A stretch of DNA of 64,000 nucleotides, taken from Melitaea cinxia. Taxonomy: Eukaryota; Arthropoda; Insecta; Lepidoptera; Nymphalidae. The notes under the pieces were generated by a model that saw only the letters and a program-made list of their open reading frames with translations, did no database searches and had not been told where the DNA came from. The stretch spans positions 11,484,001 through 11,548,000 of the forward strand of contig NC_059415.1 in NCBI RefSeq assembly GCF_905220565.1. Reading direction: 5' to 3'. Shown here in pieces: positions 57,089 to 64,000 of the stretch. The number at the start of each line of letters is the position of its first letter. Position 1 is the stretch's first letter. Made by a program: the position numbers and the translations under genes.

Positions 57089-58020
57089 AAACAGCAAAAG
57101 GTAACTGCTGTAAATTGTTGAGAAATTCCCTCGAGTGTTTATGGGCTCCATCATCAAACCTGGTGCTGCGACACAGATGATCACACAGCAGGTAATCGCT
57201 ATAAATCGTTGAAAAGTTCCCTCGACTATCTTTCGTCTCCATCATCAGATTGAAATGGCACTTATAACTCATATATGTGCAAAGTTCGCATCAATAGAAA
57301 CGAATTAAGTTCAAACAGCAGGAAATTGCTATAAATCGTTAAAGAGTTCCCTCGACTAACTTTTGTCTCCATCATCAGACTGCAATGACACTTATAACTC
57401 ATACAGGTGCAAAGTTCTCATCAATAGAAACGAATTAAGTTCAAACAGCAGGAAATTGCTATAAATCGTTAAAGAGTTCCCTCGACTAACTTTTGTCTCC
57501 ATCATCAGACTGCAATGACACTTATAACTCATACAGGTGCAAAGTTCTCATCAATAGAAACGAATTAAGTTCAAAAAGCAGGTAATTGCTATAAATTGTT
57601 GAAGAGTTCCCTCGACTATCTTTCGTTTCCATCATCAGACTTTAATGGCACTTGTAACTCATATAGGTGCAAAGTTCTCATCAATAGAAACGAATTAAGT
57701 TCAAACAGCAGGGAATTGCTATAAGTCGTTGAAGAGTACCCTCGACTATCTGTCGTCTCCATCATCAGACTGAAATGGCACTTATAACTCATATATATGC
57801 AAAGGTTTCATCAATAGAAACGAATTAAGTTCAAACAGCAGGTAATTGCTATAAATCGTTAAAGAGTTCCCTCGACTAACTTTTGTCTCCATCATCAGAC
57901 TGTAATGGCACTTATAACTCATACAGGTGCAAAGTTCTCATCAATAGAAACGAATTAAGTTCAAAAAGCAGGTAATTGCTATAAATTGTTGAAGAGTTCC
58001 CTCGACTATTTCTTCTCCAT
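57089..58020. repeat. Tandem repeat of 130-bp units
   Basis: Unit starts (ACAGCAGG.AAT type) fall at 57183, 57313, 57443, 57573, 57703, 57833 and 57963, exactly 130 bases apart. A shorter divergent unit lies at 57089, and the last one is cut. The units at 57313 and 57443 are identical. Each holds TCCATCATCAGAC. The same word ends some family D texts, hinting at origin from a larger element. Confidence 0.92.
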
Positions 58021-58089
58021 CATCAGATCGACTCCAGACCTTTATTAAATAGTAGTACTTTATAGTACTTATTGAAAACATGATTAAAT

Positions 58090-58326
58090 TTACTAGTCAC
58101 CCTTACGATTTTTGAAAGTTTCCCTCGATTTCTCTGGGATCCCATCATCAGATCCTGGTTTCCTTATCATGGTACCAAACTATGAATATCTCCTTTCCAA
58201 CAAAAAAAGAATTATCAAAATCGGTTCATAAACGAAGAAGTTATCTCCGAACATACATAAAAAAAAATATATATATATATATACGGTCGAATTGAGTAAC
58301 CTCCTCCTTTTTTTGAAGTCGGTTAA
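58090..58326 (+). mobile_element. Family D DNA element, right part
   Basis: CATCATCAGATCCTGGTTTC block, a short (AT)n run, then the TTTTTTTGAAGTCGGTTAAA terminus. The left terminus is missing. Confidence 0.75.
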
Positions 58327-58597
58327 AAAGAGTTAATTATTAAGTAAAAGAAAAGTTTTATATATTTTTCTAAATATAAAATAATACATATAAGTTTTTA
58401 AAACAAAATTATGAATGTAATAAGAATCGTGCACTAATAAAACACTCTCTTGGTCATGCTTGTGAGTTTCGTATAAGATTATAGGCATATTTACAGTTAA
58501 TATTCTTGAGAATGTTATTTGATTCTTCATTTTAAAATCTACCATATCTTCCTCACATACTTCCCTCTTATGATATTATTAATTAACTTATTCTTAA

Positions 58598-58682
58598 GCC
58601 TGATAGCGTTTGTTACTCGTTTGGACCTTTTTCCTACATGTGGAAAGAGGCCCAGCAGTGGGGTATTATAGTTTAAAGCGAA
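58598..58682 (+). repeat. SINE family B tail fragment
   Basis: CTACATGTGGAAAGAGG and CCCAGCAGTGGGGTATTATA. Confidence 0.65.
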
Positions 58683-58729
58683 CGAATCTTAAACATATTC
58701 CTATACTAAACGTTATTAAAATTTACGAC

Positions 58730-59190
58730 GTACTAGCGCTAGTTCGGCGAACTTCGTAGCGCTATATTTTTTTTCCGTCAATGTATTGATGGTCTTAATT
58801 TTTACATACAAATCCTGTTCTGACAACAACGAACCCAAAATGAAAAGAAATTTTCCGATTATGCGCACTCGTTAAGAACTTACGAGTCTACTTACATTAC
58901 GGTTTTTCATTTTTATTTACATACTAGATGTATATGTTCGCTGAATTATAAAATGAATAAATTTCTACAATAAAATTAGCCTATGTTACTCCTTAATACA
59001 TCAGCTATCCAGTAAAAGTCCCTTCGAAATCGGTCTTGCCGTTTCAGAGATTAGCCGGAACAAACAGACAGACATACAAAAATTGTAAAAAATATTATTT
59101 TGATATATGTACCGTTTATACATATGCATTTAGTAAATAGCGGTTATTTTAATATTACAAACAGACACTCCAATTTTATTTCTTGATATA
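58730..59190 (+). repeat. LINE-like repeat family E, copy 8
   Basis: Has ACTAGCGCTAGTTCGGCGAA at the left, CATCAGCTATCCAGTAAAAG, and AGATTAGCCGGAACAAACAG. Ends near TATTTCTTGATATAG. Confidence 0.65.
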
Positions 59191-59689
59191 GATAAAATTT
59201 GTAAGAATAATTAAAAATATTCCTGTTCGTAAAAAAAAAACGAATTTGATAATAAATAAATTTTATTTAATAAAACTAAGGATAGTTTATATATGTTAAA
59301 AAAAAATTGAAATTGAGACAAAGATTTCATTAAGAATTCAGCCTTTGTAACAACTTAGGGTACGCACGATAGCGTTGTATTTATAAAGATTTGAGAAGAT
59401 ATACCGTGGGCTTTCAGTGGACTTTAGTTAGAATAATTGCTATTATTTCAAAGAATTATTAACATTTTGTTATTTTAACGTGGAAATGTTGCGTGACTGG
59501 AATTATAAATTTAATTTAATTAAACATTTTCAAGTTTAACTAACTTCGCGAGTGAATGTAAACATTAGCTTCTTACAAATTTTCGTTAAGTAAATTTTTG
59601 GTCCGAGGAAGTTTGATTTAAGAGTGTTGTGATAAGAACTTGGATTTCGTGATCTCACAACATGATATGACCGGCCAGTTCGCGCAGTT
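59191..59689. other. No feature seen
   Basis: No recognised gene or repeat. Confidence 0.5.
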
Positions 59690-59960
59690 TGCAGTTACTC
59701 TGTTTTCAAACATGTTACTAATTTTGTACTAAAACACAGTTTATATATTATTTTTCAAAGAGTAACTGCGGAGTCTCTTGTCGATTCTTCTCTGCAAAAT
59801 CTACGTTCCGAATCGGTGGTAGCTTTACTTTTACAAAAATAATAATTTATTTTTAAAGTAATAATTTGTAAAATGACGATTCGAATGTGCTCTTGGGGCC
59901 TATTTGAATAAAGCTGTTTTCGATTTTGATATTGATTTTGATTCTGCTTCTGTTGGTTCG
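59690..59960 (+). repeat. Interspersed repeat family L, copy 2
   Basis: Contains AAGAGTAACTGCGGAGTC, GTCGATTCTTCTCTGCAAAA and a GATTTTGATATTGATTTTGA tail; opposite orientation to 24727-24930. The minus-strand open frame is a shadow. Confidence 0.75.
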
Positions 59961-60056
59961 ATTCGCACCCCAAGTCTGCTCAGACAAAAAAATAATATCG
60001 GTAAACATGTATATTGTGTTTTATTTATACGTACTTTAACCACAGACAAAATAAAG

Positions 60057-60340
60057 TGCTAGTTGTGCCCGCGACTTCGTCCGCGTGGAATTTAACAAAA
60101 AATTTAGTGTTCAGTTCGCAGAGCTAAAAATAAATAAATTTCTAAAATAAAATTAGCCTAAGCTACTTCAAACTACATCAGCTATCTGCCAGTGATATTC
60201 CCGACAAAATCGGTCCAGATGGTCTAGAGATTAGTCGGAACAAACAAACAGACAGGCAGACAGAAAAAAAGTGAAAAGCGGTTATATTAATATTACAAAC
60301 AGACACTCCAATTTTATTTATTTGTATAACTATATATAAG
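60057..60340 (+). repeat. LINE-like repeat family E, copy 9
   Basis: Best-preserved start: GTGCCCGCGACTTCGTCCGC. It is followed by CTACATCAGCTATCTGCCAG and the AACAAACAAACAGACAGGCA block. Confidence 0.75.
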
Positions 60341-60549
60341 CTGGTCGCCATCTAAAACACTGCCTGTGTTCAATTACCTATCGTAAAAAGAGTATTGTGT
60401 ATGTTCAATTTAGCCTGGTACCTAATTAAAATTATATTATATTATTCTAATGTATATATGTATTGCTTGTAAGTATTAATGTGTAGATATTTGTATGTAA
60501 GTTTATTATAATATAACTGTACCACCTATCCGATCTTCAAATAAATAAT

Positions 60550-60885
60550 AATCATCATCATCATTTCAGCCTATCATAGTCCACTGCTGGATATAGGCCT
60601 CCAAAAGTTCACGCCAAAAATATCGTGAACTCATGTGTTTTGTCTATAGACACCACGGCGGGCAGGCGGGTTGGTGATCGCAGGGCTAGCTTTGTCGCAC
60701 CGAAGACGCCGTTACCCGTCTTTAGCCTGTGTATTTCAAAACCAGCAGTTGGATGGTTATCCCGCCATCGGTCGGCTTTTTAAGTTCCAAGGTGGTAGTG
60801 AAACTGTGTTATCCCTTAGTCGCCTCTTACGACACCCACGGGAAGAGAGGGGATGGCTATATTCTTTAATGCCGTAGCCACACAA
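60550..60885 (+). repeat. Interspersed repeat family A, copy 8
   Basis: Full-length copy behind a (CAT)n run, with CAGTCCACTGCTGGATATAG at the left and GCCGTAGCCACACA at the right. Confidence 0.88.
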
Positions 60886-60892
60886 CATACAA

Positions 60893-61057
60893 CAAATAAA
60901 TATTACATAATAAATTTCGGGTTGTCTGGAAGAAATGGCTAACTAGCCATAAGACCGCCTCTTGTACTACACATTCTTGAGTTGTCTGTATTATTATTAT
61001 TTTGTATTTGCATGTCATGGTGTAAAATAAAGAGTAAATAAATAAATAAATAAAATT
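60893..61057 (+). repeat. LINE 3' end family K, copy 3
   Basis: CATAAGACCGCCTCTTGTAC, GGTGTAAAATAAAGAGTAAA and a (TAAA)n tail ending near 61055. Confidence 0.75.
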
Positions 61058-61526
61058 AATGATTCCAAAGCTACGTCCAATTGGACTGAATTTTTTTTTA
61101 GTCAAACATTCCATTTGGTCACACAAACGAAATGTCGTTTCTCGAAAAAATTCGAACGACAGTCCAAGGTCGACCTTTAAGTTATTATATCGAATAAAAG
61201 CTTTCGTAGTCTTAATATGACCTTTGGGATGAAAAAATTTTAACACGTATGAATCGTAATCATATGTCATAAAAATTCATACCGCAGCACGTGACGCCGC
61301 CTGGATTAATATAAATATTTAATGGGAGTGAAGATTCACATGGCGCGAATGTATGGTATATGGTTATGAGGATAAATTACCCTATATTTTATTTTATTAC
61401 TATTGTTATAATAAATAAATAAAAACGTTATAATCTAGTATCTCTAGTTATGTAAAAATCATGTTATGATGCAGTAGGACCTTTTAGTATACAACCTACC
61501 ATACATTCTAGGATTGATAAATTTTC
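61058..61526. other. No gene seen
   Basis: A minus-strand frame of up to 134 codons (60866-61270) crosses from LINE tail into this stretch and shows no family features. Confidence 0.5.
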
Positions 61527-61561
61527 TACTTAACATTTTTGAATATCATATCAAAAATTGA

Positions 61562-61634
61562 CCGCTCCAGCGGGGTTCGAACCCGCGTCTCCGACTCACC
61601 GTGTCGGCGCTCTAGCCAATTAAGCTATGGAACG
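61562..61634 (-). tRNA. tRNA-like unit, left of the pair
   Basis: Complete cloverleaf: CGTTCCA/TGGAGCG, CCGAC-ACGGTGA-GTCGG, GCGGG-TTCGAAC-CCCGC. Boxes A and B are intact and TTTTT is downstream. Position 27-43 is C-G here but T-A in the array: a paired change that keeps the stem. Confidence 0.7.
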
Positions 61635-61826
61635 ATATACCCGCTGGATCGAAATTTTTGATATGATGATTTTTATATTCGGTTTAAGCGTCAAAGATTT
61701 TCATTGTAATATGAAACTTTGAATATTTACGGGTTTCTGTAAAGAGCTCACTATAGACGGCGCCACGATTCGCTCAAACCAAATATAAAAATCATCATAT
61801 CAAAAATTTCGATCCAGCGGGTATAT

Positions 61827-61899
61827 CGTTCCATAGCTTAATTGGCTAGAGCGCCGACACGGTCAGTCGGAGACGCGGGTTCGAACCCCGCTGGAGCGG
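61827..61899 (+). tRNA. tRNA-like unit, right of the pair
   Basis: As the left unit, but the loop is ACGGTCA. Box B GGTTCGAACCC, and TTTTT at 61905-61909. Confidence 0.7.
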
Positions 61900-61942
61900 T
61901 CAATTTTTGATATGATATTTGTTAGTAGACATCACTATTTGG

Positions 61943-62108
61943 TGTGACGTTCCGAGTTTGAGAAGCGGAAATAAACTAACTTGCTTTATGTCAAATAATT
62001 TAATATGTCGGTTGATTCTGTTCTTATAGTGTCAATTCCTGTTACAAATTATAATAAAATATTAGTAAATTATTTCTACATTATTATTTACATACTAGAT
62101 ACATAACA
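61943..62108 (+). mobile_element. Putative 5' LTR of a Ty3/Gypsy element
   Basis: Starts TGTGACG and ends ATAACA (TG...CA), three bases before the primer binding site. It holds AATAAA at 62053-62058. The partner LTR lies outside the window, so the boundaries are inferred, not checked. Short LTRs fit the mag lineage. Confidence 0.55.
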
Positions 62109-62111
62109 AAT

Positions 62112-62124
62112 TGGCGACGAGGAT
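62112..62124 (+). promoter_or_regulatory. Primer binding site for tRNA-Ser(GCU)
   Basis: TGGCGACGAGGAT is the exact complement of the CCA-tailed 3' end of insect tRNA-Ser(GCU), as I recall that tRNA. Serine tRNA priming is a known trait of mag-like elements. A worn echo (TTGACGACGAAGAT) follows. Confidence 0.7.
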
Positions 62125-62313
62125 AACAGATTGACGACGAAGATTAATAATTACAAAAAAAAAAGTGAATATAAGTAACCTCGCGAGCAGCGGATATTAC
62201 CACGTGCTCCTATACACCCATTTTCCTTGTTCCAAGGGTTCCAAATCCTGTGATGATAACCCGCTTCACACATTCCTTTTCCTCTTACATACGTACGTAC
62301 ATAATACGCCGCA

Positions 62314-64000
62314 ATGGAACAACAACTAGGGCAAGTTTTGTCCCAAATGATGGAAACGATGCGAGGAATGCAATTACAGCAAGTACAATTACAACAAGCC
62401 TTACAAACCAGTGATAAAACGGTTAGTGGTATCACATTACAACCTTATGATGAAAACAATGAATCATTTTCGACTTATTTACAAAGACTTCAAAATTATA
62501 TTTCCTTGAAAGGTGTCACAAGTGCTACAATTAAAGTGCAAATTTTTCTCAATTGTATTGGCCCTAAATACTACCAAGTACTGAAAAACATCACAGCGCC
62601 TGAGTGTCTAGAATCAAAAAGCTATGATGACCTTGTAGAACTACTAAGGAATCATATTGCCCCAGAACCCGGTGAAGTTGCTCAACAACACAAATTCTGT
62701 CTACGGCAACAGCATGAGTGTGAAAGCATTGCTAACTACGTAGCTGGATTAAAAGAAATAGGCGGAAAATGTAACTTTATATGTAATAATTGTAAAAATA
62801 GTACTTTTGAAACTCATCTGCGAGTACAGTTCATACGAGGGCTGCGTAACTCTGAAATTAAAGAAAGATTATTACAAGAATCTTCTTCTACAAAATTTGA
62901 TGATTTAATTAGGATTGCAATGGCGATTGAGACTTCCAAAGTAGAAACAAAAGAAATGTGTACGGATATTCAACCAAATATAAACAAAATATCAAAGAAA
63001 ACTAAGAATTTCAATACATCCAAACAAAATACAAATACATATAAAAGTCATACATACAATACAAATATTAAAAAAGGAAAGAAAATAAAGTGTTATCGTT
63101 GTGGAAAAGAAAACCATTCAGCGACTCAGTGTAGATTAAAAGATAAATTATTTTGTAAGAAATGCAAAACAAAAGGACACATACAATCAGTTTGCTTAAG
63201 GGAACAAAAACAACTAGAGCTAGTAAATGAACAGTACATAGAAGATACTAATGAAATTTATGAAATACATAAAATATTTTACAAAAATAACATACAAAAT
63301 GATAAATTTAATATTACATTACAACTGAACGGGAAATTACATACACTAGAACTAGATACAGGTGCAGCAGTCACTACATGCTCTGTACAATATTATAAAG
63401 AAAATTTCAGTAATCTTAAATTAGAAACTACACCAATTAAATTAAAAACTTACACAGGAGAAATACTTTACCCACGGGGAACCTGTAATGTAAACATCAA
63501 ATATAAAAATACAGAAGTCATAGGAAGAATCTTTGTTATTGATAGAAAAGTTGATCCTGTATTGGGAAGAGAATGGATTAGGAAATTAAACTTACAATTT
63601 GACATAAATTCACTACAAAAAGAAGAAAATGATATTACAGAAAAAGAGTTTACTGAGAAATTGAAAAAAATTATACAAGAATACAAAGAACTATTTTCTG
63701 AAGAAATAGGAGAAATTAAAGATTATCAAGCAGTATTTAAATTGAAAGAAGGTGCAGTTCCAGTCTTTTTAAAACCACGTCCAGTACCATTCGCTTTGAA
63801 GGATCAGGTGGAAGCAGAAATAGACAGATTAGAAAAGGAAGGAATATTAGAAAAAGTCACATACTCACAGTGGGGAACACCAATTGTTCCTGTCTTGAAG
63901 CAAAATGGAAAAATGCGCTTATGTGCGGACTATCGCGCTACATTAAACAAAAATCTGGAAAATGACAACTACCCTATACCTCGTGTTGAAGAAATATTTT
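62314..64000 (+). CDS. Ty3/Gypsy gag-pol polyprotein, 5' part (562 codons, runs off the window)
   Basis: One open frame from the ATG at 62314 with no stop to the window end. The Gag region covers about residues 1-250. Two CCHC knuckles follow: C260-C263-H268-C273 and C281-C284-H289-C294. The retroviral-type aspartic protease motif LDTGAAV is at 347-353. The protease flap and the GREWIRKL motif near 414 precede the start of reverse transcriptase (PRPVPFALKDQVEAEI near 479, LCADYRATLNK near 527). Two knuckles and a single Gag-Pol frame without a shift suggest the mag-like lineage of insects. By family knowledge it makes virus-like particles in the cytoplasm and copies its RNA for integration. 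No frameshift or stop is seen, so the copy could be young. RNase H, integrase and the 3' LTR are outside the window. Confidence 0.92.
   Translation, partial: MEQQLGQVLSQMMETMRGMQLQQVQLQQALQTSDKTVSGITLQPYDENNESFSTYLQRLQNYISLKGVTSATIKVQIFLNCIGPKYYQVLKNITAPECLESKSYDDLVELLRNHIAPEPGEVAQQHKFCLRQQHECESIANYVAGLKEIGGKCNFICNNCKNSTFETHLRVQFIRGLRNSEIKERLLQESSSTKFDDLIRIAMAIETSKVETKEMCTDIQPNINKISKKTKNFNTSKQNTNTYKSHTYNTNIKKGKKIKCYRCGKENHSATQCRLKDKLFCKKCKTKGHIQSVCLREQKQLELVNEQYIEDTNEIYEIHKIFYKNNIQNDKFNITLQLNGKLHTLELDTGAAVTTCSVQYYKENFSNLKLETTPIKLKTYTGEILYPRGTCNVNIKYKNTEVIGRIFVIDRKVDPVLGREWIRKLNLQFDINSLQKEENDITEKEFTEKLKKIIQEYKELFSEEIGEIKDYQAVFKLKEGAVPVFLKPRPVPFALKDQVEAEIDRLEKEGILEKVTYSQWGTPIVPVLKQNGKMRLCADYRATLNKNLENDNYPIPRVEEIF

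Larger units (their letters stand above)
61527..61920. repeat. tRNA-like element J, compact inverted pair
   Basis: A minus-strand tRNA-like unit (61562-61634) and a plus-strand unit (61827-61899) face outward. They share one copy of the family body between them. The outer ends are inverted repeats of AATATCATATCAAAAATTGACC, with the T5 terminator inside the terminal repeat. The whole is about 380 bp, the size and shape of a small terminal-inverted-repeat element. It lies 23 bases before the LTR element. Confidence 0.85.

Noticed and set aside
60866..61270. 134-residue minus-strand frame
   Set aside because: Runs from a family A end through a LINE tail into unique AT-rich DNA. No domain, signal or splice pattern recognised.
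62151..62435. Cys-rich minus-strand frame of 94 residues
   Set aside because: Antisense shadow of the retrotransposon leader and the Gln-rich start of Gag.

Overview
The window looks like moth or butterfly (Lepidoptera) nuclear DNA. It is AT-rich, introns are large, and almost every few hundred bases there is a fragment of an interspersed repeat of a type I know from lepidopteran genomes: tRNA-derived SINEs, RTE-type LINE ends, and small inverted-repeat DNA elements. Species cannot be told from the sequence. Nothing here is bacterial; most short open frames are chance frames inside repeats.

Only one host protein gene is well supported: an odorant receptor (7tm_6 family) on the plus strand. 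I assembled it from five exons between 31652 and 43860. All four introns have GT..AG ends and compatible phases, and the product is a complete 401-residue, seven-segment protein. Intron 1 is 8.3 kb and intron 2 is 1.9 kb, and both are loaded with repeats.

The most unusual object lies at about 50323-54922. Fifteen nearly identical 311-bp units each carry a 73-nt sequence that folds as a full tRNA cloverleaf, has good internal Pol III boxes A and B, and is followed by a T5 terminator. Six units point left and nine point right from a junction near 52212, so the array is a divergent inverted repeat. The nominal anticodon is GGT, but the anticodon loop has C instead of the universal U33, so ordinary decoding is doubtful. 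Older, mutated relatives lie at 3.5, 14.2, 21.0, 55.4 and 61.6 kb, several of them also as inverted pairs, which shows this is a dispersed repeat family that has been locally amplified.

The right edge (about 61943-64000) holds the 5' part of a Ty3/Gypsy retrotransposon with an open gag-pol frame: two CCHC knuckles, an aspartic protease and the start of reverse transcriptase. Its primer binding site fits tRNA-Ser(GCU).

Region by region: 1-31 kb is a repeat mosaic with two tandem or foldback structures (10.4-11.9 kb); 31-44 kb is the receptor gene; 44-50 kb is more SINE and LINE debris; 50-55 kb is the tRNA-like array, inserted in a LINE-like repeat; 55-61.5 kb holds a near-perfect foldback element, a 130-bp tandem array and more repeats; 61.5-64 kb holds an inverted tRNA-like pair followed by the LTR element. 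Repeat family names (A to L) are my own labels, and repeat ends are approximate to about 10-20 bases unless a duplication or motif fixes them.
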